A stretch of 64,000 bases of DNA from Marchantia polymorpha subsp. ruderalis (Eukaryota > Streptophyta > Marchantiopsida > Marchantiales > Marchantiaceae): positions 19,076,501 through 19,140,500 of the forward strand of contig AP031352.1 in assembly GCA_037833965.1 (NCBI GenBank), read 5' to 3'. Shown one piece after another: positions 27,968 to 43,800 of the stretch. The position numbers and the translations under genes were made by a program. The notes below the pieces were generated by a model that was not told where the DNA came from, ran no database searches, and saw only the letters and a program-made list of their open reading frames with translations. Positions within the stretch are counted from its first letter, which is position 1. Every line of letters starts with the position of its first letter.

Positions 27968-30900
27968 AAAAGCTTCATTCTAAATTGTCAATAAAAGATT
28001 ATAGAGATACACTTTGAAAAACTTCAAATTGATAAAAGAATAATAAATCATTATATATATACTTTTAAAATTGTGGATTATTCATTATTTTTATTAATCA
28101 AAATGCAATTCTTGAGATTCTAATCAACATAACACGTTGTGCTTATGCATGCATCATGATATGATAGAGTGTTATAACTTCACATTATAGAAATCACTGA
28201 AAATACAAAGTTTCGATTTTTTGGTTTCAAATCATTTACACACAAATTGATAATATACAATATTTTGTATTGATTAAAAAAAAGTTTTAAATAATATAAT
28301 TATTCTTCTATCTTATATTTTTCATATTCACAATTCTAAGTCTTATCTTCACCAAATCACATATATGATTAGATGATTAAACTTTTATTCTTTCATTGTA
28401 TGTATATTGAAAAACGATTTGGCAAAAATAAAGTTAACATAACAGTCAGATTTACATTTCAATCCAATCTATATCATAAGGTGATTACAAAATATATATT
28501 ACGTGTGTATACATCATTATAAAACACAAGTTACTGAAATTTTGTTATACTTAATTATAGCTTATTTTGAAAATGATTCAAGTATTTATTTATATTTTTG
28601 CAAAATATATATGATATTTAATATCAAAAATATAAAATTCAACGAAATAGAAAACATAAAATAAAATTTGACATTAATAATACATGAAATTAAATAGCAG
28701 AAATCAAAAAATTTATTTATTAAATTAATAAAATATGTTAAAAAATATTTTGTTTTCACATATCTCATGATTTGCAGATTTGATGTATGTCACTTACCGA
28801 AAAATTCAAAAAAATATTATCAAATGTAAAAAATGTAAAAAAATTCATATGTTTTGTATACAATTTAGTAACATGATAACATGTATGTGTTTGATTTTAT
28901 AAACTAAAAACTCGTATCAAAAAAAGAATCCAGATTTATTGATTTTACAATTTCATTCAATTGTTCAGTTTTTTTATAATTAAATAATGTAAAATTTTCA
29001 ATATATTTAATTCAAACATTCCTTATACAGATATTTCTCACAAACCAAATAAGAAGTAGTATAAATTCGGAAATACACACAATTATCAAAAATAATCTAA
29101 GATATACCTAGTTGTATGCTAAACTCCATATAAACTTACTTAATATTGCAAACATGTACCAACTACATACACGTACACACAGAATTAAAATTAAATCTCT
29201 AATGTCACTTTTAGAAGCAATAAACTTAAAATAATATCATAAAACATAATATATCATAACTTGCACAATCTCTGCATAACATATATTTGTTTGGAAGTGT
29301 ACAAAACCATATTCAAAACATGTGTATAATACAAATTTATACAGTATTTTAGCATATTATATTCTTGATTCAGTATATGTTTTAAGAAACATAAGTGACA
29401 CAAATTACATATACACCAAATGGAAACTTACACATAGAGTTTCACTGCAAAAATCTGTATTTTCTTCCTTACTTATGCATTATAGCACATATCAAAACAA
29501 TTTTGTTTATCTATACAAGTTCTAATAACATATTCTCGGAACTTTGTTTCATATATACTTTTAGAAAAAAGCTAGACGTTTATTATCAACAAAAACCATA
29601 TTATTATCGATTTTTTTCTTTGTATAGTAGCATGGCATAATTGGAATATATTACTTCATTCAGCATACTACAAAATACATGATTAATTTTTTCCCATTAA
29701 ATTAAAAATCCGTTAGAGAGAATCCGTTAGACATTGGCATGTAATAATGTATGCATGGTCTGTTTTATGATTTATTTCTATGCACAAATATTTAAAAATA
29801 AAAAAATCTGAGTGACATGCCTCAAGATTTGTATGTTTTTTAATTTTTTAAAACTAACTTCATGATGATCAATTTAAAGATAAGTTGAACTTTTCAGATA
29901 AACTATGTGAGTATTTTCAATATTAGATAAGATGCATTTGTGTTATTTTTCTTTTACTAACTCATAATGTAAAATTTTGTAGTTAAAATTCACATTTATA
30001 TACATATTTAATTTATTTGTTTATGGCTTTGTCACAATTTAGTCAATAAAATATCGATGTGTTGAAGTATATGAAATATTATGTTGGGATTTGTGCTGAT
30101 GAGCATTTGATTGAGAAAATTTTTTTGAATCCTTTGAAAAATTTCTTTGTTTTAAACATTTTTTACAAATAAAAAAATATTTTTTTAATTTATTTTTAAA
30201 GATTGAGTAATTGAGTTTGAATAAATTAATAATTCATATTCAAATTGATGATTTTTATACCCAAAATAATTACATATATATTTATCATTACATTGTTAAT
30301 GATTTTTAAAAAAATTGTATTGATGTTATTAAAAAATGATATTTATTTCTATTTCAGTTTTATTGTAATTGTGCTTCAACACATTAGATTAAACTTAACA
30401 TTTTGTTATTTGAAAAATTATAGATAAAGTTGTTTTCTATAACAATCATATAAAACTTAACTTTTTTTATTAAGAAATAGTTTCCATTCGCATTGAACTA
30501 TTTGTTCGAATTGAACATATTTGAATGATTTTAGTTTTTATATATATCTTATAACCATGAATAGAAAAAAAATGAACAAATAAGCAAAAAAAGATAGATA
30601 CAAGCTATATATGTTTTACTCCTTATTATAGGAAGTGAATTACATAATTATAATATCACGATGTCAAACCATATATTTAATTACAATAAATTCTCAATGT
30701 CTGAAGATTTGATCATAATTGCCACTATATAAAGTCAACCGATGAAATTAATATGACACCAAAAATTTTCGACCATGAGGAAAACCAAATGAGCTACAAT
30801 CATACACAAAGAAAATATTACCTATATTGATTAAAATTTCGATATTATATAGATAAATCATTTACAATGAGCAAAAGCATTAACATAAATATCTCAAGTC

Positions 30901-32129
30901 AAATTATATATGTAGATTGTTTTTTTCCTGTAGCACTAGTCAGTGCAATGAAATACTGATGCTTAAAGTAAGTTACAAACTATTGGACATATGGTTTATA
31001 GTATGATAGACCATAGAATATTGTTTTAATTTCATGTTTATAACTCAATAAAATTCCAGACTCGAGAAATGTGACTTGGCTTCATAGTTACATATTTAAT
31101 GGCATTGACAGATACTGCATCACTTGTAGTTCATTCAATAAGATGTGATGTAAAAACCATTCTAGAACTTTACAACAAACACAAATAACCATGATGTCTA
31201 CAACTATTCTATGATGCATTTGTTGGTGGTTTTCGGTAATCTAACCCCAAAATAGATATTTTAGCAAGTTAAAATGTCCAATTATTTTCCCGATATATCC
31301 ATTTGCAACAGGACACAAAAGTGAAATGTAATACAATTCAATTTGTGAGTATAGTGACTAACAGTTTCTTGTTAAGTGTATTTTGTTTTTCAACATCGAA
31401 TGATGATAATGATAAGTCTAGAAGATAAATTGGCGACTTAATGGTTCAATGATTACATTTATAATGTGATGTATCGTATGGCTTATAAGTAATTGCTCGA
31501 CAAACCTTGAAGTAATCATGTTCATAAGTATTTTGAAAGTACTTGTGATCATTTTTTGACATTTCTTTTAAGAAATCTATGGTAGTTTAGTTCTGCAAGT
31601 TTGGAACATAAAATAGTATAAATATACTACAGTTATTATGTGGATAATAATACAACTTCGGAAGGAATGCGAATGAAGAGGATTTATCATCAAGTTTGTT
31701 TCTGAAAAATAAGCAGAAGAGAACCTTATTCCGAGTAGAATATCTACATTAGACCATTTATTTAACAGTATGGAGCAGTTAAAAGTTATAGTTTCATTCA
31801 AGTCAAGCTTCAAATTTGGTGTGAACAGCATTCCATTACTAAAACGTGCAGGGATCACTAACAGTTTTTATAGCGAGTTTTGTATATCATATTTAGTTTG
31901 CTAAATAGTAAGGTGATGAGTGGTGTTTTAGATTAAAAATGTAAATACCTATTGAAGTACATTTTTCAATAATGTACATAACAGTATTAATCATCCTCGA
32001 GAGAAACGGTATTGACATGATGGAAACAATACTGATCGTTGAATTCATAAAAAGTTCACTATTTACTTCACCGAAGAGTAAGAACGATAAGCGTTTGACT
32101 GGATTACATTGGTCTTTGGAGTAATTGTC

Positions 32130-33095
32130 ATGTGGAGTCATGCATTTCTGACGGCTCGAAACATATTTGTCTTCATTGCAGCGTCAGAGGCATTGCGTGT
32201 AGACAGAAGTACTGAGCGCAAAAGTGAATACGACTGGAAAACAACAGTTGTATACAGCGGTACTAACGCCACAACTCCCACACTTGCGACCGTAGGGTAC
32301 ATACTACACCGAGGGGCTCCGTCATCCTCGTCGACCCGGTTCCAGAGCACATGGTGTTCAGCGCCCGACAGAAGAACAAAAGGTAAAGTCGCGCGACGGG
32401 TCATCGGCCTCGAGTCCCGACCTGCCAAGTTGCCGCACCAAGAGTGCCCGCCGACGGGGAATTCCAGTCAGCCGGGTCGGAAGGGTCGCGAAAACCTCGT
32501 TACGATCGGTTCCGTTAGGAGGTCGATGCACATGGATCTGACAACCGGGAACCTGCTGCCACGTGCCCCGAGAACTTGGCGATGGGGTTCGGTGGAAGGG
32601 CAGCGTCAAGAACCTTTGGCGAACCGCGAACGTGGCAGAGGACGGGAAGCGAAGCCAGTGAGGCTCGACACAGGAAACGCGCGAGATGGATCAGAGGCTC
32701 AGAGTCACGCCGACAAACAAACGAGGCTCCGCTGGCGTCCGCTGCGGACAAAATCGTCTGTGCAGGCGTCTGAACAAGAGCCCTGTCTCGGTTCCAGGAC
32801 GGCGACCGCGAAGGGCGATCTTTATGAGCGATCTAACGGTCGAAAATTTCGAATCGGGCCCAAAAATTCAAATTGGCATCGGGAATCCGGCTGTCGTCAA
32901 CCGGCCCCATGTGCAGGTCCGGGATTCCGAGCACGCAAGCGAGACGCTGGAACCCGTTGGAAGGCGAGGTTTCCCGCTCTTTCCCGGCAGGTCCGTCTTT
33001 TTAAAATGCGCGCCGTTTTCCCGTCGACCTTGCCTAAAGTTATCCTGCGGTCGGAGACTTGGATTCCCGGATGTCCACGCTCCACCCGCGGGTAG
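32130..33095 (+). other. 321-codon open frame in the GC-rich island before beta-tubulin
   Basis: An ATG-initiated plus-strand frame (32130) stays open for 321 codons up to the beta-tubulin leader region. Its translation is rich in Arg, Ser, Pro and Gly and shows no domain I know. Other frames on both strands are also long here (32686-33135 plus, 32868-33377 minus), which points to stop-poor GC-rich DNA. Still, the length is more than I would expect by chance. It may be promoter sequence, a lineage-specific gene or a relic. Confidence 0.2.
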
Positions 33096-33338
33096 GTTGA
33101 ACCCTAGGACCGGACACCGTTCCATCCGTAGATAACCTCCATCGAGGCCGTCCATTCTAGTGATATTTGCGCTCCAGGGCGTAAGCTCTGCGATTAGAAG
33201 CTTCTCCCGTCTTCGTCTGAAGACAAGAGCTCCTCCCTTCCCCGCTACGCTTTTGCTGCATCGCTCTCTTCCTCTCTCCCTCCCTCCCTCCTTCCTCGCG
33301 TTCCTGTCCGCTCGCTGCTCGATCGCTCGTTCGTCCAG

Positions 33339-33340
<2 letters not shown>
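32250..33340 (+). promoter_or_regulatory. Beta-tubulin promoter/leader region with pyrimidine tract
   Basis: GC-rich block ending at the tubulin gene. A TATA-like TTTTTAAAA lies at 32998-33006. A pure pyrimidine run of 34 bases (33264-33297) is typical of the leader region of highly expressed plant genes. Transcription start is probably between these marks and 33.3 kb; the exact site cannot be read from sequence. Confidence 0.4.
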
Positions 33341-35429
<2,089 letters not shown>

Positions 35430-36500
35430 TGATTGCCACAGCTGGCAGAGTCATTGTGGAGTACATGCGTCAAATTATTGTCAACTGGTATAAAACTCTT
35501 CAGCTAGGCCACGATAACATTTCCCTTTATCAATCCAGTTTCCTCTGTTTTGCCTAGGGTATACTGCACCACCTGCTCGTCGGTGCACCATCATGCCGGA
35601 GAACTCAAGGAGATCTCACGGTTTCAGTGATGACAGATTGTATAGTAGTTTATGTCAGTAGAATCTATATCAACAGAGGTCCACCTGCTGCTTCAGATGT
35701 CTCGGACGCTCGGCGTTAGTAGCCGTGTCACGGGAGCACTCATTATTCACAGAGCGTGTCTCTGGACAGTCACCGACGTAAGTGATTAGAAAGATAGTGG
35801 TATGAATGCAGACTTTTTTGTAACGTTTTCCCACGGTTGGAAGTGCGTGATTGATTACCCTCGTCTAGACATTTAGACTAGCTTGGCTATCGACATCACT
35901 GCGTAGACAATTTTCTCCTCGGAAAGGAGGAAATCACCCTCCATCGGAATGTCTCCAGGCCACTGGTTCTCGATCTAATGAAAGTTTCTTTTAAGTACTT
36001 CCTGGTCACGCCGTCTTGTTGGTCGAATTTAAATGATGTTCTGTATCCTTCCGACTGAGGCCTCTCCAGCGACGAGATGTCAGCGGCAATCACAGGGCTC
36101 ATCAACGTCTTGAATTTTGAACGGAAATGGTGAAACATCTTCCACGGGCGAGTGAATGGAAGCAGTCCACTTGGTGGGATAAGCAAATTCGCCATTGCAT
36201 AATTGCCTCCCGATGGAAATGATCATGTCTGACAAGCTTGCATCTTTCCTGCGAGATTGAAGAAGATTATAACCCTCATGACAAGTTTGAGCCAATTTGA
36301 TGATCCTCAAAATCCGGAATTGTTTTGAGGGTAGACTGGATTTTGCAATACTCCCCTACCAGCGGGATTTCGGACGATGGCGTTCCACTGACAAGAACAT
36401 CACGAAAATCAGTCCCTCTGTAGTTGGATTAATTTTATTCTCGTATGAAGTTTATGAGGCCAGTGATCACCTGATAGACAATTACCACATGGTGTAGGGA
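35430..36500. other. Beta-tubulin 3' flank, no gene seen
   Basis: The first few hundred bases after the stop are presumably the tubulin 3' untranslated region; no canonical AATAAA was noted, which is common in plants. The remainder has only short frames without recognisable content (35896-36195 and 36297-36497). Confidence 0.5.
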
Positions 36501-36574
36501 GAAAGACAACGGTAAGTAGGTAAGCGTCTATGGATGTGTGAGCCTTACTGGGTTGTGTTAACAATTTCGAGTAT

Positions 36575-37067
36575 CTACTAGTTCAACTTGTTGTGACTGT
36601 CATTGTGGGGATTTGTGTCTTTTAGCACTAGAGTAAAATGTCATTCTGAAGTATAGAATTGGAGTTCCATTCCGAGACGAGAATAGCATTGAATCAATAT
36701 CCCACGTGAATGGGCAAACGTATACTGATTTTAGCTTATTCATCGTGCACATTCCTTCTTAAAGGTACATTCTAATGCTGATACGAACTAAATTAACCTG
36801 AACGTTCGGCTCAGGGTTTAATAGAGTAAGCACTGGACAAGTTGTGCCTTTTAATTATTCACTTTAGTGAGGTAAGATAAGTTTAATTATTTATTTCCCT
36901 GATTACCCAGATGCCAGCCTCTGACTAGACAATTTGGTAACTATTCTTCGTACGCCTCGTCATTTACATTCTTGGAACTCCAATTCTATCCTTGACCATG
37001 ACATTTTACTCTAAGGCTCAAAGACACACAGTTTCTCCATGACAGTCACAGCAAGTTGAACTAGTAG
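36575..37067. mobile_element. Foldback/MITE-like element
   Basis: Arm 36575-36668 and the reverse complement of 36974-37067 match over 94 bases with a minority of mismatches, starting with the shared CTACTAGTTCAACTTG and ending with ATAGAATTGGAGTTCC. Weaker similarity continues inward (the GACGAG and GAATAG words) and slightly outward. About 300 bases separate the arms, and no transposase frame is inside. This is the structure of a non-autonomous inverted-repeat element. Target-site duplications were not identified. Confidence 0.8.
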
Positions 37068-37646
37068 ATGGTCGAATCGACGAGACAGAATCCGGAGGAA
37101 GGGAATCACTCCGCCGGAAATGTAATCGCTCAGCAACAACTACAATACAGCTGGTGGTTCACATTGCAGGCAGGAAGAACTTGATCCGTAGACCTCTTGT
37201 TCTGTCACTCTTATTCAACTATCATCACTCCAAAGATAGACACGATTCTTTCGTCTCTTTAGGTTTCTCCAACTTTCAAGGATAGATTTGAAGGCCACTT
37301 GATCGGACCAAATCCCCTCATCAGCGCAATCTATCCATCGTCTGAAGTTGGTTATAATTAGAGTGGGAAAGCGACAAAGCTACTCTTGATAGTTGCGGGG
37401 ATGAGGTTTTCAGCTTGCATTTGAGTGTCTACAAGTCTCTGTGGCATTGATTGTGCGTCGATCGAAACTTTTCGTTCTGATCGGCATGTCTTGACTTTTG
37501 AATTTTCTTAAGACTGTCAATTAGTGCGGCGGTGCCTGGATCTTACTGTTCCAGCCAGTCAAAGTCGAAGTTCAGGTAGAGAGAGCAGTATCATGATATG
37601 AATTTACCAAATGTACCGCTCGTGAGCGAGGTATATGGAGACAAAT

Positions 37647-37688
37647 AGGTATCTAAAGACAAATAAGCAAATTTGTCTTTAGATACCT
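37647..37688. repeat. Perfect 18-bp inverted repeat, 6-nt loop
   Basis: Arms 37647-37664 and 37671-37688 are exactly complementary. A third copy of the word GACAAATA lies just upstream (near 37640). It could be a small hairpin or the tip of another foldback element, close to the element at 36.6-37.1 kb. Confidence 0.95.
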
Positions 37689-37899
37689 TTGGAGCACCTG
37701 TGAACGTATATGTGTACTTTTCACATAACATTGCACTTCAACATCTATCGTATTCGTACACTGAGTACGTGTCGATATAACATTGGTTTCCACGTACGCA
37801 TTATACTCTCCAACCCTATGGTAAGTAATCGCAGACAGTGGCCTACAACTTTTTGGCTGGGTACATTCAACATGGTAAAGAAATGACACAAATATAATG

Positions 37900-40800
37900 A
37901 TAAATACACATGATAAAAAAAATGACAGTAGTGGAGGTTTGGATCTAAGTGGTAAACATAAGCAGAACTAATTTTTTTGTTAATGCTACAGATTTAAATT
38001 TGTTGTTATTGCAGAGAATAAAATTATTACTTTTAAAGTAGCTACTAGATATCCTCAGTTGATGCTAATTATTCTCACTGAGAGTAAAAGTTGTGTCTCG
38101 TTGGTCTATTAGGATGGAAGTGTATCAGCAAGGTCATCGATTATGTTGGACAGATTGGAACTTGTGACTCCGCTACAAGTTGAACTTGTAATTCTTTTTC
38201 GCCTATCTTTGCTTTGAATTCAAATCCCAATGCTCTGGCTTGTTATGTTGCATTGGCAAGTACCATTATGATCTTGAGATGTATGACTATGTAAAACCAT
38301 ATTACCTCAAGTCTATAATGTTTAATGCAAAAATTAACTCATATTTAATTCATCATATTTCGTAAAACACCATCACAGCAGTATTGAGTATATTGATGTA
38401 AATTAAATGTCATCCATTTGACACTATATGTAACATATCTCAATGCTGCATGACATAAAATTATTATCATTTAACATAAATAACCATAATTAATATCAAT
38501 TTTTTCACATATGTTTAGAAATCTGTTTTTGAATAATTATATAATATGTCTATTTGTTATAACAACATCGAGGTAAAATTTGAATTCAATATTTGATATC
38601 AATTCTACTTAATATTAAAATCTAATTATAAATATGGAATCATTTTAAATATAATTTCACTTGAAGATTACATCCCAACAAACACGATTGTCACATTAAA
38701 AATTTCAATAAATACATCATAATATATCAACATGTGTAAACTATAATAATCATCTCTCACTTGTCATCTTTCACTTTTGGTTAATTATTACTCATTCTAC
38801 TATATTCTCTTCTGTAGAGCTTTGTTATATATATATTGGTTAGATGCGGTAAGGTACAAGGACATAGTTTTCGCGGGATGGATGAATGTTATTTCTAAAA
38901 TAGCGATTCCTTTGTAAGTTGGCGGAGTTTTCTTTTTCCCCTTTTCCTTTCCCTCACACGATGTTCGCTGTTTATGTTGAGTTAAGAATCACGAATGAAG
39001 TTATGATTGGAGTTTTCTGCGGAGGTGGTTTTGACGTGACAGACGTCAAAGCCATGTCCGCCACGTTACATCAAAGCTGCCTTCTTGGCTCTTTTTGAAA
39101 GCACATGAGTTTCTATAGGGTTCATAGAGTGTTCATTGTGACGATTTTGTATGACATTGTTTGCACTTATTTCTTTCTATATACTAATTGTCAGTCTTCT
39201 TCTACTTCAGATTCGAGTTCCTGGTCTAATGGATCTTCACAAGGAGCACGCAAAATCCCATCATAGGATTTCACCTCCGACTAAATTCCTGGTTCCATGT
39301 TCTTCATTAGCAAGCAATCTACGTGCATGTCATTGGAACTCTGATTGTACTCAATTTTAGTGCAAGGTCTAGTTCCACGGTTGTAGTTGATTGAATACTC
39401 TGGTTGGCTTTGACGTTGTGTCTTTGACTCGGAAAATATGCTCTTGAGCCCCCCTCCCACTTGTTAGCGTAGCTATTTAAGAAGTTGCATTCACCCAATC
39501 CATGAAAACTATATCCCCGACCCGTCCCGTGCATTTGACCAATCACAAAACTCTAAAGAATAGAGTATAGTAGGATGAGCAATAATTAGCCAAAAGTGAC
39601 GGATAACTAGGCGCTCCCATAATAAAACATTTAAAAACTCAAAACTTTGATAAATACAAAATCATTGCATATTATATATATGATTTAGTTATCAAATCAT
39701 TGAATTTAAATTTTCATATTGATTATTGGATAAAACTATCAATCACGACCAAACATGACATATTGAAATAATTGGTTTTATATGATATATATTACAGATT
39801 AAATTATTTTCAAGTACAATTGAAACAAAATTATACTAAGATTTAACTTGACATATTTTAAACAAAACTCATGAATAAAAGTTTCATAAATATTTTATCT
39901 ACAAATCATTTTGAAAATGTTTCATCTATATATTTTGAAAATCAAAAACTCAAAAAATTTGAATTTAAATTATTCAATCAAACCTTCATGAATAATTGAA
40001 TTCACAATCTTTCACAATATTTTTTTAAAGAGTTCTTAAATTATTTTTTTCTTTAATAATTTTTAATCAAAAAAATAATTTGATGAAACTCATTGATAAA
40101 AAGAAATATAAAAGCCATAATTTTAATTTTTTCATAATCGATTAAAAAATATAATTAAAGTTTTTTTAATAATAAGTGTTAGTTTTTAGATAATGTGAAA
40201 AAAAGAATTTTTCTTTATTTTATAATGCTAAAACAAAAACAAAACAACATACACATGATTTTGATTGTATTTTTCAAAGTTAGCAAAAAAATAATGAATT
40301 ATTTTTTTTACATTTTGTCATATATATATATAAATTTAAGATTGAAACTTTCATAAATAATAAAATCAAGAATGTTACGTCAAAATTATGTTTTGCACAA
40401 AAGAAACGAATATCAATTGTTGCGATAGAGTTTTTTAGGTTTATGTCGTAATATTTGACAACAACAATTTTTTATTACTCCATTAAATATTTTCATATTT
40501 GAAAACAATAATAACATTTAGTCATCGAATTTTTTTTGACCAACAATGACAGATTTTCATGAGATTGAAATTTGTTCTTCACAAAAAATGACAATAAATT
40601 GTTGTATTCAATTTTTTTGACCTTACAACAACATCATATATTGTGTTTAGAGATTTTTTGTGCATATCATACCCACTAATTTCTTTTGTAAATAATTTTT
40701 TTTCAACTACACTTCTTGTAGAGTTTGAATTATTCAAATTTCTTTTTTTACTTTTGATTAAGCACAAAAACATTTGTGTCTAATACTTAATTTCCAACAT

Positions 40801-43800
40801 GTTGTTTTGCTATCAAACCTTAAATACATGATTGATCAACAATGTTCCTATATTTTGGATTTAAATTTAAAAATAAAATTTTTAAAAAATATATTTATAT
40901 TTTGATTTCATTAAATGTTATATCAACATAGATTATGATTTTCATTTATATTGTGTTGATTTGTTTTATTCAAGTTAAAAAAGTATCTTTGATAATATGA
41001 TCAAGTAAAAAATTATATTTGAAAAAAATACATGTTTCAACATACTATATAAATGATAAATTTAAATATTTCGATCAAACAAGATAAACATAATGAAAAA
41101 AAAATTGACAAAAATGAACATAAATCTGAATGATGGTACTGAATGAACATAATGAACTGTGATAAGATAGAAACATAAACTCTGATATTGAAGAATGTTA
41201 GATTTATGTTCATTATTCAAATATTTAAATCTTAAATTGATTTAGGATCCATGTTCTAATCACTGTTTATTATCTTTATCATAGTCAAATGTTTTGAAAT
41301 TGAATATTTTAGTAAACATTAGTCTTTATTCAAAAATTCGAATTTGATTAAAGTTTATACTCTAAATAAATATTGATATTTGAAATCAATATCATTTGAT
41401 ATCAAAAAATACTTATAATTATTTTAATGTTGCAAATATATTATGTATAAGTATTTTTTATAATCCATACATCATTAAATATATGAATGAGTTACATGGA
41501 TCTTAAATCTATTTTTTGTATGTTTGTAAGTACATCAAATCATACTACTAATCATCAAAGTGTTGATACATATATACTAAAAGATAATTGATACAATTGA
41601 GTCTACACTACAATAATTTTTAAATTGATCATGGTGTCTAATTTATAAGAATTCATCATTTTTATATTCAAATCTAACTTCATACTTGGATTAATCTATG
41701 TATTTATACATTATGATGATCCACAAATTAAATTGAACAAAAAAGATTACAAAGATAAGATTATAATCATTCGATATAATATATGAGTCAACATAGATAT
41801 AATTTTTGTGTTGTATATTATTATATGCTTGTAATAACACTTGTGATAATGATAATGACAAATTACTATATGATATGTAAAATTTTGTTTCTCATCTTTT
41901 TTTGACCTTTTCAAGATTTTAAAATTCACTATTAAGATAATCAAACACATCAATATGATAAATATTTTTCATATCAAATTCAATCATATTATAACTCATT
42001 ACTTTAAAAAGATGTAAATTTTATATTACAATATATTGTAATAAAAATGTTTTAATGAAATTCCAAATAATTAAGTATAATATCTTATTTGTTCATTTCT
42101 GTCACGGTAAAAATTAAAATTTTAATATGACAATAATCAACACCTGATTTTGAACATATCTCTAATACTTTTTCTTAAATGTTAAATCCAAAAATAATTT
42201 AAATATGAAAACTTGAACGAGATCCAAAGCGATAATATATTTTGGTTTTTTATTTTAATTTTTAAATAATCAAAGTTTATTATTATACAAGATAATTATT
42301 GTCAACCTGAGAATTAAATTTTTTCAATAAAAATACAAATATGATTATTGTTGTTGTTGATATGGATGCTTTTGTCAATATAGTCATCAAACATAAATAC
42401 TTAAAAGATTTATGCTCAAATCTAAAAATTTCTGTATAAGAAAATATGTGATTTTGTTGAGTAAGAAAGAAAATTTATTTTTTAATATACCATTAGGTTT
42501 CAAGTAATGTATAAAGATATTGAGAGAAATGAAAAATAACATTGTAGATGATTGTAAAATTACAATAAAACGCAAATTTTATTCACTAACATCAATGTTG
42601 ACACACATAACTAACTTTATTATTGCATATCGGAAACAATACATCGATGAAATGTATTGGTTTTTAACTTGAACAAACTTGAATTTTTTTTGTCAACATG
42701 CATTAACTCCTTATAATGTAAGTAAGACTATAAATGTAGTTATTTTTTTCTTTTTATTAACACATGTTTATAGGTGTTATTCTATTCACTCCCTAAAATT
42801 AAATCTTTTACTTATTATTATTTTCGTTAAAATTTTTTGTTAGTAAGTATATCTCAATGTTCTTTGTTTAACGTTGAATTATGATGATGCTTGCTTGTTA
42901 TATTTACCTCTTATGATGCTAGTTGCATTCAATTTATGACATCTGAAATGATTTCATGGACATTTAAGACTTTTATGATTTTTTTAGCTCATCAGGAATT
43001 CAAAAGGTCAAAATGTACTCTTAATCAACATATTCAAAATAATTTTGTACTGTATTTTCAATCATCATGCAATGCCAACATTCAAAAATATTTTATCATA
43101 TAAACTCTTCTCATAAGACAATTTCTCACATAAATTATATTCAAACTTATTTGAGATAATTCTATTGAGAATAACTCAAACTTCATAGTGCTATTTAGTG
43201 AAGATTGTCATGTTATCTTTAAACTTAACTTTTGTAAATATCAAAAAATACCATATGAAAGATTACGTAACAACAAATTATGAGACTATCTTGATATGCT
43301 GAAAGCTACCTTATACCTATGTTGAGATGAAATCTTGTGTGTTGAAAACTTTGAATTGTTTTAGATAATAAGTTGTTAATCATAAGATTAAATCAGAAAT
43401 TAAACTTTGTGTTAGTCAATTACATTTTTCTATTTCTACTAACTAATCAAATACTGATATGCGATGAAATTATTTTTTGACCTTAGTAAATATATGATAC
43501 AAGATGAAATAAATATGTGGTTGTTATTTACTAGGTTACACATGAAAGACTACAAAGATACTTTACTCAAGACATACAAATTTCATGCTACAAATCACAT
43601 TTTTTTTACAAAGTAGCAGATTAAATGTGTAACAAAATATAATTAGAGTTTAAAAAACGACTTGAGTTAAATCATAACATGAATCATATAACATTTTTCA
43701 AAGAAAATTATATATTTTAAAACACTATTCTGATTTCAATATTTTTATTTAAACTAAAAAATCAGTTAAAATCCAAAATTGATTCATATATTTGATTAAA

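Larger units (their letters stand above)
26600..32100. other. Long AT-rich intergenic tract, no gene seen
   Basis: Very AT-rich throughout, with two TA microsatellites and only short low-complexity frames such as 28586-28768 and 29322-29525. It has the texture of long-decayed repeat DNA, but no reverse transcriptase, transposase or LTR pair could be recognised. The base composition shifts sharply to GC-rich just after 32.25 kb. Confidence 0.6.
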
